Source of the DNA: Bordetella genomosp. 10
Lineage (GTDB): Bacteria > Pseudomonadota > Gammaproteobacteria > Burkholderiales > Burkholderiaceae_B
Length of the DNA: 64,000 nucleotides
Direction: 5' to 3'
NCBI RefSeq assembly: GCF_002261225.1
Contig: NZ_NEVM01000001.1
Span: 1,860,001 to 1,924,000 of the forward strand
Of the stretch, positions 1-10,870 are shown in pieces; the first letter of the stretch is position 1, and each line of letters starts with the position of its first letter. Position numbers and translations under genes: made by a program. The notes beneath the pieces are model-generated. The model did no database searches and was not told where the DNA came from. It worked only from the letters and a program-made list of their open reading frames with translations.

Positions 1-12
1 ATCGCGCGCTGA
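1..12 (+). CDS. nuoB: NuoB, NADH-quinone oxidoreductase subunit B (last codons only)
   Basis: Only the final three codons (Ile-Ala-Arg) and a TGA stop are inside the window. The identity rests on position: the reading frame closes 51 bases before nuoC, where nuoB sits in bacterial nuo operons, and Ile-Ala-Arg fits the C-terminus I remember for Bordetella NuoB. The rest of the gene lies upstream of the window. Confidence 0.55.
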   Translation: MAR

Positions 13-63
13 GCGCTGCCCTGGCCGCGCACCGGTGTTGCGTGGCTCACCTACTCGTTGAAG

Positions 64-690
64 ATGATGACCAGGCTCGAAACCCTGAAAAACAACCTGC
101 TGGCCGCGTTTGGCGATGCAATCGTGCTGAACGAGGCCTTGGGTGAACTGACCCTCGAAGTTCCGCCGGCGCAATGGGTGTCGGCCTGCAACAAGCTGCG
201 CACCGAACCCACGCTGCGCTTCGAATCCTGTATCGACCTTTGCGGCGTCGATTACCTGACGTGGGGCAACGGCTCGCGCCAGCAGGCCGAGGAAAAGGCC
301 GGCCGCGCGCAGGGCAGCCGCTACGCGGTGGTCGTGCACCTGCTCTCGGTCGAGCACAACTGGCGCCTGCGCGTGCGCACCTGGGCCCCCCAGGACGACT
401 TCCCCATGGTGTCGTCGCTGGTCGAGTGCTGGCCCGGCGTGAACTGGTACGAGCGCGAAGCCTTCGACCTCTACGGCATCGTCTTCGAAGGCCACCCCGA
501 CCTGCGCCGCATCCTGACGGACTATGGCTTCATCGGCCATCCCTTCCGCAAGGACTTCCCGCTCTCCGGCAACGTGGAAATGCGCTACGACCCCGAGCAG
601 CGCCGCGTCATCTACCAGCCGGTCACCATCGATCCGCGTGAAATCACGCCGCGCGTCGTGCGCGAAGATACTTACGGAGCCGGTCGCTGA
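64..690 (+). CDS. nuoC: NuoC, NADH-quinone oxidoreductase subunit C (30 kDa)
   Basis: This 208-residue protein is a soluble subunit of the connecting module of respiratory complex I, between the NADH-oxidising arm and the membrane arm. The 30-kDa subunit signature is seen from about residue 129 ([20 protein letters not shown], continuing to [10 protein letters not shown]). It is a separate gene, not fused to nuoD as in enterobacteria. The open frame can begin at a TTG at 58, but the two ATG codons at 64 and 67 give the MTRLETL start typical of relatives. Only a weak GAAG ribosome-binding site precedes it. nuoD follows after 2 bases. Confidence 0.95.
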   Translation: MMTRLETLKNNLLAAFGDAIVLNEALGELTLEVPPAQWVSACNKLRTEPTLRFESCIDLCGVDYLTWGNGSRQQAEEKAGRAQGSRYAVVVHLLSVEHNWRLRVRTWAPQDDFPMVSSLVECWPGVNWYEREAFDLYGIVFEGHPDLRRILTDYGFIGHPFRKDFPLSGNVEMRYDPEQRRVIYQPVTIDPREITPRVVREDTYGAGR

Positions 691-692
691 TC

Positions 693-1946
693 ATGGCTGA
701 AATCAAGAACTACACGCTGAACTTCGGTCCGCAGCACCCGGCCGCGCACGGCGTGCTGCGCCTGGTGCTGGAACTGGACGGCGAAGTGATCCAGCGCGCC
801 GACCCGCACATCGGCCTGCTGCACCGCGCGACCGAAAAGCTCGCCGAGCACAAGACCTTCATCCAGGCGCTGCCCTACATGGACCGCCTGGACTACGTGT
901 CCATGATGTGCAACGAGCACGCCTACGTCATGGCCATCGAGAAGCTGCTGGGCGTCGAGGCGCCGCTGCGCGCGCAATACATCCGGGTGATGTTCGACGA
1001 AATCACCCGGATCCTGAACCACCTGATGTCGCTGGGTTCGCACGCGCTGGACGTGGGCGCCATGGCGGTCTTCCTGTACGCCTTCCGCGAGCGCGAAGAC
1101 CTGATGGACTGCTACGAAGCCGTGTCGGGCGCGCGCATGCACGCGGCCTACTACCGTCCGGGCGGCGTCTACCGCGACCTGCCGGACACCATGCCGCAGC
1201 AGGCCGGCAGCAAGTACCGCAGCGAAAAGGAAATGCGCCAGTGGAACGAGGCGCGTTCGGGCTCGCTGCTCGATTTCATCGAGGACTTCACCAACCGCTT
1301 CCCGGCCTGCGTCGACGAGTACGAAACCCTGCTCACCGACAACCGCATCTGGAAGCAGCGGCTGGTGGGCATCGGCGTCGTCGATCCGGACCGCGCCAAG
1401 GCGCTGGGCTTCACCGGCCCGATGCTGCGCGGCTCGGGCGTGGCCTGGGACCTGCGCAAGACGCAGCCGTATGAAGTCTACGACCTGCTGGACTTCGACA
1501 TCCCCGTCGGCGTGAACGGTGACTGCTACGACCGCTACCTGGTGCGCGTGAACGAACTGCGCCAGAGCAACCGCATCATCCGCCAGTGTGTCGAGTGGCT
1601 GCGCAACAACCCCGGCCCGGTGATGATCGACAACCACAAGGTGGCGCCGCCCAAGCGCACCGCCATGAAGACCAACATGGAAGAGCTGATCCACCACTTC
1701 AAGCTCTTCACCGAAGGTTTCCATGTGCCGCCGGGCGAGGCGTACAGCTCGGTCGAACACCCGAAAGGCGAATTCGGCATCTACCTGGTGTCCGACGGCG
1801 CCAACAAGCCTTACCGCCTGAAGATCCGCGCGCCCGGTTTCCCCCATTTGCACGCGCTGGACGAAATGTCGCGCGGCCACATGATCGCCGACGCCGTCAC
1901 GATCATCGGCACGCAGGACATCGTGTTCGGCGAGATCGACCGCTAA
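693..1946 (+). CDS. nuoD: NuoD, NADH-quinone oxidoreductase subunit D (49 kDa)
   Basis: The 417-residue complex I subunit that, with NuoB, forms the quinone-reducing site. The family motif [13 protein letters not shown] is near residues 12-24 and carries the histidine that approaches the quinone headgroup in structurally known homologues. [18 protein letters not shown] segment carries the matching tyrosine. The protein ends in the usual ...VFGEIDR. A GGAG motif 14 bases upstream and the 2-base gap after nuoC suggest translational coupling. Confidence 0.97.
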   Translation: MAEIKNYTLNFGPQHPAAHGVLRLVLELDGEVIQRADPHIGLLHRATEKLAEHKTFIQALPYMDRLDYVSMMCNEHAYVMAIEKLLGVEAPLRAQYIRVMFDEITRILNHLMSLGSHALDVGAMAVFLYAFREREDLMDCYEAVSGARMHAAYYRPGGVYRDLPDTMPQQAGSKYRSEKEMRQWNEARSGSLLDFIEDFTNRFPACVDEYETLLTDNRIWKQRLVGIGVVDPDRAKALGFTGPMLRGSGVAWDLRKTQPYEVYDLLDFDIPVGVNGDCYDRYLVRVNELRQSNRIIRQCVEWLRNNPGPVMIDNHKVAPPKRTAMKTNMEELIHHFKLFTEGFHVPPGEAYSSVEHPKGEFGIYLVSDGANKPYRLKIRAPGFPHLHALDEMSRGHMIADAVTIIGTQDIVFGEIDR

Positions 1947-2039
1947 GGGCGCCGCCAGGACTTGGAAGAAAGACCCGAACCGAGAGACCCGTCCACGCCG
2001 TCGTCGTACGGGCCTCCCGCTCAATCCGGATTCAAACTT

Positions 2040-2534
2040 ATGCTGCTTTCCGAACAGGCTTACCAGAAAATCGACCGGGAACTGACCAAGTTCCCGGCCG
2101 ATCAGAAGCAGTCGGCCATCATGGCTTCCCTGGCGATCGCCCAGGACGAGCAGGGTTGGTTGTCGACCGAGATCATCGAGGACGTGGCCAATTACCTTGG
2201 TGTGCCGCCCATCGCCGTGCAGGAGGTCGCGACCTTCTACAACATGTTCGACGTCAACAAGGTCGGCAAGCACAAGATCAGCGTCTGTACCAACCTGCCT
2301 TGCGCGCTGCGCGACGGCGAACGGGCCGGCGACTACCTCAAGCGCAAGCTGGGCGTGGACTATCGCGGCACCACCGCCGACGGCCTGTTCACCCTGGTCG
2401 AGGGCGAATGCATGGGCGCCTGTGGCGACGCCCCGGTGCTGATCGTGAACAACAAGCACATGTGCGTGCGCATGTCGGAAGAAAAGCTGGATGCGCTGGT
2501 GGCCAGCTTGAAGGCACAAGGAGAGTCGGCATGA
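2040..2534 (+). CDS. nuoE: NuoE, NADH-quinone oxidoreductase subunit E (24 kDa)
   Basis: The 164-residue thioredoxin-fold subunit of the NADH dehydrogenase module, carrying a 2Fe-2S cluster. Four ligand cysteines are visible at residues 83, 88, 124 and 128 (CTNLPC and CMGAC). The frame stays open upstream to an ATG-like start at 1962, but that extension is proline- and arginine-rich and unlike the family. The ATG at 2040 gives the expected [15 protein letters not shown] beginning. This leaves a 93-base gap after nuoD, the longest between nuo genes here. The stop overlaps the nuoF start as ATGA. Confidence 0.95.
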   Translation: MLLSEQAYQKIDRELTKFPADQKQSAIMASLAIAQDEQGWLSTEIIEDVANYLGVPPIAVQEVATFYNMFDVNKVGKHKISVCTNLPCALRDGERAGDYLKRKLGVDYRGTTADGLFTLVEGECMGACGDAPVLIVNNKHMCVRMSEEKLDALVASLKAQGESA

Positions 2535-3898
2535 ACGCGCCGGACCTGTACCGTCAATTTTCGCAGGGCCTGGAGCCCAATCCCCTGCACGATCTGTCGC
2601 AGTCGATGTGCCTGCACGGCCGCCATATCGGCGCGCAGATCCTGGATGGCCTGGACGGCCAGAACTGGCGCCTGGAAGAGTACGTCAAGCGCGGCGGCTA
2701 CGAGGCCCTGCGCAAGATCCTGACCACCGGCATGAAGCCGGAGGACGTCATCGCCGAGGTCAAGGCCTCGGGCCTGCGCGGCCGCGGCGGCGCGGGCTTC
2801 CCGACCGGCCTGAAGTGGAGCTTCATGCCGCGCACCTTCCCGGGCCAGAAGTATCTCGTCTGCAATTCGGACGAAGGCGAGCCGGGCACGTTCAAGGACC
2901 GCGACATCCTGCGCTTCAACCCGCACATCGTCATCGAGGGCATGGCCATCGCCGCCTACGCGATGGGCATCTCGGTCGGCTACAACTACATCCACGGCGA
3001 AATCTTCGAAGTCTACGAACGTTTCGAGGAAGCGCTGGAAGAGGCGCGCGCCGCCGGCTTCCTGGGCGACAAGCTGCTGGGCTCGGAGTTCAGCTTCCAG
3101 TTGCACGCCTTCCATGGCTACGGCGCCTACATCTGCGGCGAGGAAACCGCGCTGCTCGAATCGCTGGAAGGCAAGAAGGGCCAGCCGCGCTTCAAGCCGC
3201 CGTTCCCCGCCAGCTTCGGCCTGTACGGCAAGCCCACCACGATCAACAACACCGAAACCTTCGCGGCGGTGCCCTGGATCATCCGCAACGGCGGCCAGCA
3301 GTACCTGGAAGTGGGCAAGCCCAACAACGGCGGCACCAAGATCTTCTCGATCACCGGCGACGTCGAGCGTCCCGGCAACTACGAGATCCCGCTGGGCACG
3401 CCGTTCTCCAAGCTGCTCGAGCTGGCCGGCGGCATGCGCGCCGGCCGCCAGTTGAAGGCGGTCATCCCCGGCGGCTCCAGCGCGCCGGTGCTGCCGGCGA
3501 ACATCATGATGGAAACCACCATGGACTACGACGCCATCGCCAAGGCGGGCTCCATGCTGGGTTCGGGCGCGGTCATCGTCATGGACGATACGCGCTGCAT
3601 GGTCAAGTCGCTGCTGCGCCTGTCCTATTTCTACTTCGAGGAAAGCTGCGGCCAGTGCACGCCGTGCCGCGAAGGCACCGGCTGGCTCTACCGCATGGTC
3701 CATCGCATCGAGCACGGCCATGGCCGCCCGGAAGACCTGGACCTGCTGGACAACGTCGCCGGCAACATCATGGGCCGCACCATCTGCGCCCTGGGCGACG
3801 CGGCCGCCATGCCGGTCAGAGGCTTTCTGAAGCATTTTCGTGACGAATTCGCGCACCACATCGAGCACAAGTCGTGTGTGGTCCCGCAATATCTGTAG
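2531..3898 (+). CDS. nuoF: NuoF, NADH-quinone oxidoreductase subunit F (51 kDa, NADH- and FMN-binding)
   Basis: The 455-residue catalytic subunit that oxidises NADH through FMN. The glycine-rich FMN/NADH-binding segment [16 protein letters not shown] is at residues 81-96. The 4Fe-4S ligands are Cys373, Cys376 and Cys379 (SCGQCTPC) with Cys419 near the C-terminus. The frame is open far upstream, but the ATG at 2531 overlaps the nuoE stop by four bases and gives a normal family length. The ATGA overlap suggests translational coupling of the two partner subunits. Confidence 0.97.
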   Translation: MNAPDLYRQFSQGLEPNPLHDLSQSMCLHGRHIGAQILDGLDGQNWRLEEYVKRGGYEALRKILTTGMKPEDVIAEVKASGLRGRGGAGFPTGLKWSFMPRTFPGQKYLVCNSDEGEPGTFKDRDILRFNPHIVIEGMAIAAYAMGISVGYNYIHGEIFEVYERFEEALEEARAAGFLGDKLLGSEFSFQLHAFHGYGAYICGEETALLESLEGKKGQPRFKPPFPASFGLYGKPTTINNTETFAAVPWIIRNGGQQYLEVGKPNNGGTKIFSITGDVERPGNYEIPLGTPFSKLLELAGGMRAGRQLKAVIPGGSSAPVLPANIMMETTMDYDAIAKAGSMLGSGAVIVMDDTRCMVKSLLRLSYFYFEESCGQCTPCREGTGWLYRMVHRIEHGHGRPEDLDLLDNVAGNIMGRTICALGDAAAMPVRGFLKHFRDEFAHHIEHKSCVVPQYL

Positions 3899-3913
3899 GT
3901 CTCAGGAACAGCA

Positions 3914-6241
3914 ATGGTTGAACTAACCGTCGACGGCAACAAGGTAGAAGTGCCCGAAGGCAGCATGGTGATGCATGCGGCCCAGAAAGTCGGGCAGTAC
4001 GTGCCGCATTTCTGCTACCACAAGAAGCTCTCCATCGCGGCCAACTGCCGCATGTGCCTGGTCGAAGTGGAGAAGGCGCCCAAGGCCCTGCCGGCCTGCG
4101 CCACGCCCGTGACCAACGGCATGGTGGTCTTCACCAACTCGGAAAAAGCCAAGGCCGCACAGAAGTCGGTCATGGAATTCCTGTTGATCAACCACCCGCT
4201 GGATTGCCCGATCTGCGACCAGGGCGGCGAATGCCAGTTGCAGGACCTGGCCGTCGGCTACGGCGGCTCGGCCTCGCGCTACCACGAAGAAAAGCGCGTG
4301 GTGTTCCACAAGGATCTCGGCCCGCTGGTGTCGGCCGAGGAAATGGCGCGCTGCATCCACTGCACCCGCTGCGTGCGCTTCGGCCAGGAAATCGCCGGCG
4401 TCATGGAGCTGGGCATGCTCAATCGCGGCGAGCATTCCGAAATCACGACCTTCGTCGGCCGTTCCATCGAGTCGGAACTGTCCGGCAACATGATCGACCT
4501 CTGTCCCGTCGGCGCGCTGACCTCCAAGCCGTTCCGCTACAGCGCCCGCACCTGGGAACTGGCGCGCCGCCGCTCGGTCAGCCCGCACGACAGCGTGGGC
4601 GCCAACCTGGTGGTGCAGGTCAAGGGCGAGCACGTCATGCGCGTGGTGCCCTTCGAGAACGAAGCCGTCAACGAGTGCTGGATCAGCGACCGCGACCGCT
4701 TCTCGTACGAAGGCCTGAACAGCGAGGACCGCCTGGGCGTGCCCATGATCCGCAACGCCGACGGCACCTGGCGCGAAGCCTCCTGGGCCGACGCGCTGCA
4801 GGCCGTGGGCCAGGGCCTGGCGCGCGTGCGCGACAGCTTCGGCGCCGGCCAGATCGGCGCCCTGGCGACGGAATACGCGACCACCGAGGAATACGCGCTG
4901 CTGGGCCGCCTGGTGCGCGCCCTGGGTTCGGAGAACATCGACTTCCGCCTGCGCCAGACCGATCCGGCCTTCGACGCCGCCCTGACCGGCGCGCCGTGGC
5001 TGGGCATGCCGATCGCCGATCTCGATACGCTGGACCGCGTGCTGGTGGTCGGTTCCTTCCTGCGCAAGGACCACCCCCTGTTCGCGCAACGCCTGCGCCA
5101 GGCCGCCAAGCGCGGCACGCAGGTGCTGCTGGTCGACAGCGCCGCCGACGATCCGCTGCTGCCGGTCGCCGGCCGCCTGACCGTGGCGCCCTCGGAGCTG
5201 CCGCGCGCGCTGGCCGAAGTTGCCGTCGCGCTGGCCCAGTTGAAGGGCCAGGCCGTGCCGGCCGGCTTCGCCTCGGTGACGCCGGGCGAAAACGCCAAGC
5301 TGATCGCCGCCAGCCTGACCTCCGGCGCCAACGCCGGCGTGTTCCTGGGCAACCTGGCCGTCGCGTCGGCGCAGGCCTCGGTCCTCGCCGCCAACGCCCA
5401 GGCCATCGCCGAACTGGCGGGCGCCCGCCTCGGTTTCCTGACCTCGGGCGGCAACACCGTCGGCGGCTACCTGGCCGGCGCCGTGCCGGGCAAGGGCGGC
5501 AAGACCGCCGCCGCCATGCTGGCCGATCCGCTCAAGGCCTACATCGTGCTGCACGCCGAGCCGCTGCTGGACGCCGACAACGGCCCGCAGGCCGTGGCCG
5601 CGCTGCGCGACGCGCAATTCACCGTGGCCCTGACCTCGTACCGCTCGGCCGCCGCCGACTGGGCCGACGTCATGCTGCCGGTGGCGCCGTTCACCGAAAC
5701 CTCGGGCACCTTCATCAACGCCCAGGGCCTGGCCCAGAGCTTCAAGGGCACCGTGGCCCCGCACGGCGAAAGCCGCCCGGGCTGGAAGGTGCTGCGCGTG
5801 CTGGGCAATGTGCTGCACCTGCCCGGCTTCGACGACGAAACCTCGGAATCGGTGCGCGACGCCGCGCTGTCCGGCGGCATCGAAGGCCGCCTGTCGAACC
5901 GCATCGCCGCCGCCGTCGGCGTGGGCCAGGCGCTGTCCGGCCTGGAACGCGTCGCCGACGTGCCGATCTACCGCACCGACGCCATCGTGCGCCGCTCGGA
6001 ACCGCTGCAAGCCGCGCCCGCCTCGCGCGCGCCGGCCGCCCGCATGAACGGCCGCACCCTGGCCGGCCTGGGCCTGACCGCCGGTGTCAAGGTGAAGGTC
6101 GCCACCGCCGCGGGCAGCGTGGAGCTGGAGACCGTGCAGGATGACGCGGTCGCCGATCGCGCCGTGCGCGTCGCCGCCGCTTTCGAGAAAACCGCCGCCC
6201 TCGGCGGCGCCTTTGGTCAAATTAGCGTGGAGCGTGCCTGA
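3914..6241 (+). CDS. nuoG: NuoG, NADH-quinone oxidoreductase subunit G (75 kDa)
   Basis: The 775-residue iron-sulfur subunit that passes electrons from NuoF toward NuoB/D. Its N-terminal ferredoxin-like domain holds a 2Fe-2S set at Cys34, Cys45, Cys48 and Cys62. A His94/Cys98/Cys101/Cys107 set ([15 protein letters not shown]) and a Cys147/150/153/197 set mark two 4Fe-4S clusters. The rest is a molybdopterin-oxidoreductase-like domain. That part is alanine-rich and diverged, as is normal for the family. AGGAA lies before the ATG. The stop overlaps nuoH as TGATG. Confidence 0.96.
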   Translation: MVELTVDGNKVEVPEGSMVMHAAQKVGQYVPHFCYHKKLSIAANCRMCLVEVEKAPKALPACATPVTNGMVVFTNSEKAKAAQKSVMEFLLINHPLDCPICDQGGECQLQDLAVGYGGSASRYHEEKRVVFHKDLGPLVSAEEMARCIHCTRCVRFGQEIAGVMELGMLNRGEHSEITTFVGRSIESELSGNMIDLCPVGALTSKPFRYSARTWELARRRSVSPHDSVGANLVVQVKGEHVMRVVPFENEAVNECWISDRDRFSYEGLNSEDRLGVPMIRNADGTWREASWADALQAVGQGLARVRDSFGAGQIGALATEYATTEEYALLGRLVRALGSENIDFRLRQTDPAFDAALTGAPWLGMPIADLDTLDRVLVVGSFLRKDHPLFAQRLRQAAKRGTQVLLVDSAADDPLLPVAGRLTVAPSELPRALAEVAVALAQLKGQAVPAGFASVTPGENAKLIAASLTSGANAGVFLGNLAVASAQASVLAANAQAIAELAGARLGFLTSGGNTVGGYLAGAVPGKGGKTAAAMLADPLKAYIVLHAEPLLDADNGPQAVAALRDAQFTVALTSYRSAAADWADVMLPVAPFTETSGTFINAQGLAQSFKGTVAPHGESRPGWKVLRVLGNVLHLPGFDDETSESVRDAALSGGIEGRLSNRIAAAVGVGQALSGLERVADVPIYRTDAIVRRSEPLQAAPASRAPAARMNGRTLAGLGLTAGVKVKVATAAGSVELETVQDDAVADRAVRVAAAFEKTAALGGAFGQISVERA

Positions 6242-7314
6242 TGGAATGGCTCAACACCCTGGAAGCGCAGGGACAGGCCTTGTTGGGCGCGACGCCCTGG
6301 CTGATCATCTGGACCCTGGTCAAGATCGTCGTCATCGCGGTGCCCATCATTCTTTGCGTGGCCTATCTCACCTTGTGGGAACGCAAGATGATCGGCTTCA
6401 TGCACATCCGTCTCGGCCCCAACCGCGTCGGCTTCAAGGGCCTGGCGCAGCCGTTCGCGGACGTGTTCAAGCTGCTGACCAAGGAAGTGGTGCTGCCGAC
6501 GGAGGCCAACCGCATCCTCTTCATCCTGGCGCCGGTGGTCACGCTGATGCCGGCCCTGGCCGCCTGGGCCGTGGTGCCCTTCGGCCCGCAGGTGGTGCTG
6601 GCCAACGTCAACGCCGGCCTGCTGTACGTCATGGCTATCACCTCGGTGGGCGTGTACGGCGTGATCGTGGCCGGCTGGGCGTCGAACTCCAAGTACGCCT
6701 TCCTGGGCGCGCTGCGCGCCTCGGCGCAGATGGTGTCGTATGAACTGGCCATCGGTTTCGTGCTGGTGACGGTGCTGCTGGTGTCGGGCAGCCTGAACAT
6801 GAGCGAGATCGTGCTGGGGCAGGGCAGGGGCTGGTTCGCCTCGCACGGCGTGAACTTCCTGTCCTGGAACTGGCTGCCGCTGCTGCCGTTGTTCGTCATC
6901 TACGTGATCTCGGCGGTGGCCGAGACCAACCGCCACCCCTTCGACGTGGTGGAAGGCGAATCGGAAATCGTGGCCGGCCACATGGTCGAATACTCGGGCA
7001 TGGCCTTCGCCCTGTTCTTCCTGGGCGAATACGCCAACATGATCCTGTTGTCGGCCCTGGCGTCCATCATGTTCCTGGGCGGCTGGATGCCCCCGATCGA
7101 GGTCGCGCCGCTGACCTGGATCCCGGGCTGGCTCTGGCTGGGCCTGAAGACCTTCGTCGTGGTCTCGATGTTCGTGTGGTTCCGCGCGTCGTTCCCGCGT
7201 TACCGCTATGACCAGATCATGCGTCTGGGCTGGAAAATTTTCATCCCGCTGACCGGCGTGTGGCTGCTGGTGGTGGCGATCTGGATGCAGACGCCCTGGA
7301 ATATTTGGCGCTGA
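6241..7314 (+). CDS. nuoH: NuoH, NADH-quinone oxidoreductase subunit H
   Basis: The 357-residue polytopic membrane subunit (ND1 homologue) that forms the base of the quinone tunnel. Hydrophobic helices run through the whole protein. The conserved cytoplasmic loop [20 protein letters not shown] is at about residues 224-243. [20 protein letters not shown] segment near residue 45 is also characteristic. The ATG overlaps the nuoG TGA by one base. A 20-base gap separates it from nuoI. Confidence 0.96.
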   Translation: MEWLNTLEAQGQALLGATPWLIIWTLVKIVVIAVPIILCVAYLTLWERKMIGFMHIRLGPNRVGFKGLAQPFADVFKLLTKEVVLPTEANRILFILAPVVTLMPALAAWAVVPFGPQVVLANVNAGLLYVMAITSVGVYGVIVAGWASNSKYAFLGALRASAQMVSYELAIGFVLVTVLLVSGSLNMSEIVLGQGRGWFASHGVNFLSWNWLPLLPLFVIYVISAVAETNRHPFDVVEGESEIVAGHMVEYSGMAFALFFLGEYANMILLSALASIMFLGGWMPPIEVAPLTWIPGWLWLGLKTFVVVSMFVWFRASFPRYRYDQIMRLGWKIFIPLTGVWLLVVAIWMQTPWNIWR

Positions 7315-7334
7315 GCATTAGGAAAAGGCTGGAT

Positions 7335-7823
7335 ATGGAAGCGATCAAGGATTTCTTCGGCAGTCTGTTGCTGACCGAATTGCTCAAGGGCCTGCGCCTG
7401 ACGGGTAAGTATTTCTTCAAGCGCAAGGTGACCTTGCGCTACCCCTACGAGAAGACGCCGGCGTCGCCGCGCTTCCGTGGCCTGCACGCGCTGCGCCGCT
7501 ATCCCAACGGGGAAGAGCGCTGCATCGCCTGCAAGCTGTGCGAAGCGGTGTGCCCGGCGCTGGCCATCACCATCGAGTCGGAAGTGCGCGACGACGGCAC
7601 GCGCCGCACCTCGCGCTACGACATCGACCTGACCAAGTGCATCTTCTGCGGCTTCTGCGAAGAAAGCTGTCCGGTGGACTCCATCGTGGAAACGCACATC
7701 CACGAATATCACGGCGAAAAACGCGGCGACCTGTACTTCACCAAGGACATGCTGCTCGCGGTGGGTGACCAGTTCGAAACCGAAATCGCCCGCCGTCGCG
7801 CCGAAGACGCGCCATACCGTTGA
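7335..7823 (+). CDS. nuoI: NuoI, NADH-quinone oxidoreductase subunit I (2x 4Fe-4S ferredoxin)
   Basis: The 162-residue TYKY-type subunit with two 4Fe-4S clusters linking NuoG to NuoB. Both CxxCxxCxxxCP motifs are visible: Cys63/66/69/73 ([12 protein letters not shown]) and Cys102/105/108/112 ([12 protein letters not shown]). The frame opens upstream at 7260 inside nuoH. The ATG at 7335, preceded by GGAAAAGG, gives the family start [19 protein letters not shown]. nuoJ follows after 16 bases. Confidence 0.96.
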   Translation: MEAIKDFFGSLLLTELLKGLRLTGKYFFKRKVTLRYPYEKTPASPRFRGLHALRRYPNGEERCIACKLCEAVCPALAITIESEVRDDGTRRTSRYDIDLTKCIFCGFCEESCPVDSIVETHIHEYHGEKRGDLYFTKDMLLAVGDQFETEIARRRAEDAPYR

Positions 7824-7839
7824 TGCCTGGTACGACTCC

Positions 7840-8484
7840 ATGACTTTCACGACCGTTCTCTTCTACCTGCTGGCCATCGTCCTGGTGGTGGCCGCCTTCC
7901 GCGTGATCACGGCGCGCAGTCCGGTTACCGCCGTGCTGCACCTGATCCTCGCCTTCTTCAACGCCGCCATGCTGTGGATGCTGCTGGGCGCCGAATTCCT
8001 GGCGCTGCTGCTGGTCCTGGTCTACGTCGGCGCGGTGATGGTGCTGTTCCTGTTCGTGGTGATGATGCTGGACATCCGCATGGGCGACCTGCGCGCGGGC
8101 CTGAAAAAGTACCTGCCGATCGGCCTGGTCGTCGGCCTGGTCCTGGTGCTGGAAATGGCCTTCGTGCTGGGTTCCACCTGGAACCAGCCGGGCGGCCCGG
8201 CCGCCATGGCCGCGGACTACAACAACGCCCGCGCCCTGGGCGCCGCCATGTACACGCACTACGTGTACGCCGTCGAGGTCGGCGCGGTGATCCTGCTGGT
8301 CGGCATGGTCTCGGCCATCGCGCTGACCCTGCGCCGCCGCCGCGACGTCAAGTACTTCAGCCCCAGCGCCGCCGTCAAGGTGCGCGCCCAGGACCGCTTC
8401 CGCATCGTCAAGATGCCGGCGCAGAGCGAGCGCGCCCAGGCCGGCCAGGCCGCGGCCGCCCCCGCACAAGGAGAACAACAATGA
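7840..8484 (+). CDS. nuoJ: NuoJ, NADH-quinone oxidoreductase subunit J
   Basis: A 214-residue membrane subunit (ND6 homologue) of the proton-pumping arm. About five hydrophobic helices are seen, including the glycine-containing third helix [19 protein letters not shown] that bends in known structures. The start at 7840 ([15 protein letters not shown]) is preferred because the upstream in-frame extension lies in the nuoI tail and is hydrophilic. The charged C-terminal tail from about residue 170 is alanine- and glutamine-rich. The stop overlaps nuoK as ATGA. Confidence 0.94.
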   Translation: MTFTTVLFYLLAIVLVVAAFRVITARSPVTAVLHLILAFFNAAMLWMLLGAEFLALLLVLVYVGAVMVLFLFVVMMLDIRMGDLRAGLKKYLPIGLVVGLVLVLEMAFVLGSTWNQPGGPAAMAADYNNARALGAAMYTHYVYAVEVGAVILLVGMVSAIALTLRRRRDVKYFSPSAAVKVRAQDRFRIVKMPAQSERAQAGQAAAAPAQGEQQ

Positions 8485-8789
8485 CGCTGTCGCTGGCCCA
8501 TTACCTGATACTGGGGGCGATCCTGTTCGCCATCGGCATCTTCGGCATCTTCCTGAACCGCCGCAACCTGATCATCCTGTTGATGTCCATCGAGCTGGTG
8601 CTGCTGGCCGTCAACATGAACTTCGTGGCGTTTTCGACGTGGAGCGGCGACCTCGCCGGCCAGGTCTTCGTGTTCTTCATCCTCACGGTCGCAGCCGCGG
8701 AAGCGGCCATCGGCCTGGCGATTCTGGTGCTGCTGTTCCGCAACCTGAACACGATCAACGTTGACGAACTCGATCGCCTGAAGGGCTGA
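8481..8789 (+). CDS. nuoK: NuoK, NADH-quinone oxidoreductase subunit K
   Basis: A 102-residue, three-helix membrane subunit (ND4L homologue). Helix 2 carries the conserved glutamate in [16 protein letters not shown], and helix 3 has a second one in [12 protein letters not shown]. Both belong to the proton path in known structures. AAGGAG precedes the ATG, which overlaps the nuoJ stop by four bases. The length matches the family. Confidence 0.96.
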   Translation: MTLSLAHYLILGAILFAIGIFGIFLNRRNLIILLMSIELVLLAVNMNFVAFSTWSGDLAGQVFVFFILTVAAAEAAIGLAILVLLFRNLNTINVDELDRLKG

Positions 8790-8806
8790 CGGAGTCCGGG
8801 AAAAAA

Positions 8807-10870
8807 ATGTCTAGCTCACCCAATCTGTACCTGCTCATCGCGCTGGCGCCATTGGCAGGCGCCATCCTGGCCGGCCTGTTCGGCACCGGTTTCCTGGGCC
8901 GTTTCGTCGGCCGCAGCGGCGCGCACCTGATCACCATCCTCGGTGTCCTGATCTCCACCATCGGCGCCTTCGTGGTGCTGGGCGACGTCCTGAACGGCGC
9001 CCGCTTCGACGGCGTGGTCTACACCTGGAGCCTGATCGGCAGCACCCCGCTGAACATCGGCTTCCTGATCGATCCGCTGTCGGCCATGATGATGGTCGTG
9101 GTGACGTCGGTGTCGCTGATGGTGCACATCTACACCATCGGCTACATGGCCGACGATCCCGGCTACCAGCGCTTCTTCGCCTACATCTCGCTGTTCACGT
9201 TCTCCATGCTGATGCTGGTGATGTCGAACAACATGGTGCAGTTGTTCTTCGGCTGGGAAGCCGTGGGCCTGGTGTCCTACCTGCTGATCGGCTTCTGGTA
9301 CACCCGCAAGACCGCCATCTTCGCCAACATGAAGGCCTTCCTGATCAACCGGGTGGGCGACTTCGGTTTCGTGCTGGGCATCGGCCTGCTGTTCCACTAC
9401 GCCGGCTCCATGCAGTACGGCGACGTGTTCTCGCAAGCCGACAAGCTGGCCGGCCTGACCTTCCCCGGCACCGACTGGATGATGATCACGGTGGCGTGCA
9501 TCTGCCTGTTCATCGGCGCCATGGGCAAGTCGGCGCAGGTGCCCCTGCACGCCTGGCTGCCGGACTCGATGGAAGGCCCGACCCCGATCTCGGCGCTGAT
9601 CCACGCGGCGACCATGGTGACCGCGGGCATCTTCATGGTGGCGCGCTTCTCGCCGCTGTTCGAGCACTCGGACACCGCGCTCTCCTTCATCATCGTGATC
9701 GGCGCCATCGGCGCGCTGTTCCTGGGCATCCTGGGCATCATCCAGAACGACATCAAGCGCGTGGTCGCGTACTCGACGCTGTCGCAGCTCGGCTACATGA
9801 CGGTCGCGCTGGGCGCCTCGGCCTACTCGGTGGCGATCTTCCACCTGATGACCCACGCCTTCTTCAAGGCGCTGCTGTTCCTGGGCGCCGGCTCGGTCAT
9901 CATCGGCATGCACCACGACCAGGACATCCGCAACATGGGCGGCCTGCGCAAGTACATGCCCATCACCTGGATCACCTTCCTGATCGGCACGCTGGCCCTG
10001 GTCGGCACGCCGTTCTTCTCCGGCTTCTACTCGAAGGAACACATCATCGAGGCCGCCGGCGCCGCCCACGTGTGGGGCGCGCGTTTCGCCTACTACAGCA
10101 CGCTGATCGGCGTGTTCGTCACCTCGCTGTATTCCTTCCGTGTCTACTTCCTGGTCTTCCACGGCAAGGAGCGCTTCGACGTGCATGGCCACGCGCATGG
10201 ACACCATGACGACGCCGCCATCACCGCCCACGAAGAGCCCGGCCACGACGACCATGGCCATGACGACCACGGCCACGGCCATCACGGCGGCCCCCCGCAC
10301 GAGTCGCCCTGGGTCGTGACCCTGCCGCTGGTGCTGCTGGCCATCCCGTCGGTGATCATCGGCGCGCTGGTGATCGATCCGCTGCTGTTCGGCAAGTACT
10401 TCAACGGCGCCATCACCGTGCTGCCGCAGCATCCGGCCTTGCACGAGCTGACCGAGGAATGGAAGGGCTGGGTCGAGTTCGGCACGCACGCCTTCACCAC
10501 GCTGCCGTTCTGGCTGGTGGTGGCCGGCGCGGTCATCGCCTGGTACTGCTACCTGATCAACCCCAAGGTGCCGGCCGCGATCAAGTCCAGCCTGTCGGGC
10601 CTGAATACCATTCTCGACAACAAGTACTACGTCGACTGGTTCAACGAGCAGGTGATCGCGCGCGGCGCGCGCTGCCTGGGCCGCGGCTTGTGGCAGGCGG
10701 GCGACCGCGGCCTGATCGATGGCGTGATCATCAACGGCAGCGCCAAGCTGGTGGGCTGGGTGGCGGGCATCAGCCGCTACCTGCAGTCCGGCTTCATCTA
10801 CCACTACGCCTTCGCCATGATCATCGGCATCCTGGCCCTGGTGACCTTCTTCGTACTGATTCCCCAATAA
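8807..10870 (+). CDS. nuoL: NuoL, NADH-quinone oxidoreductase subunit L (with His-rich loop)
   Basis: A 687-residue antiporter-like subunit (ND5 homologue) at the distal end of the membrane arm, with the long lateral helix at its C-terminus. The core motifs LFFGWEAVGLVSYLLIGFW and LIHAATMVTAGIFM are seen. Residues about 459-498 form a loop with roughly 17 histidines among Asp, Gly and Ala (HGHAHGHH, HDDHGHDDHGHGHH). This loop is absent from the E. coli protein as I remember it. The stop overlaps nuoM as TAATG. Confidence 0.96.
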   Translation: MSSSPNLYLLIALAPLAGAILAGLFGTGFLGRFVGRSGAHLITILGVLISTIGAFVVLGDVLNGARFDGVVYTWSLIGSTPLNIGFLIDPLSAMMMVVVTSVSLMVHIYTIGYMADDPGYQRFFAYISLFTFSMLMLVMSNNMVQLFFGWEAVGLVSYLLIGFWYTRKTAIFANMKAFLINRVGDFGFVLGIGLLFHYAGSMQYGDVFSQADKLAGLTFPGTDWMMITVACICLFIGAMGKSAQVPLHAWLPDSMEGPTPISALIHAATMVTAGIFMVARFSPLFEHSDTALSFIIVIGAIGALFLGILGIIQNDIKRVVAYSTLSQLGYMTVALGASAYSVAIFHLMTHAFFKALLFLGAGSVIIGMHHDQDIRNMGGLRKYMPITWITFLIGTLALVGTPFFSGFYSKEHIIEAAGAAHVWGARFAYYSTLIGVFVTSLYSFRVYFLVFHGKERFDVHGHAHGHHDDAAITAHEEPGHDDHGHDDHGHGHHGGPPHESPWVVTLPLVLLAIPSVIIGALVIDPLLFGKYFNGAITVLPQHPALHELTEEWKGWVEFGTHAFTTLPFWLVVAGAVIAWYCYLINPKVPAAIKSSLSGLNTILDNKYYVDWFNEQVIARGARCLGRGLWQAGDRGLIDGVIINGSAKLVGWVAGISRYLQSGFIYHYAFAMIIGILALVTFFVLIPQ

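Noticed and set aside
3923..6220. 765-codon open frame on the minus strand opposite nuoG
   Set aside because: It is the antisense shadow of a high-GC gene: composition is His/Gln/Ala/Gly-rich without any recognisable motif, and nuoG is certain.
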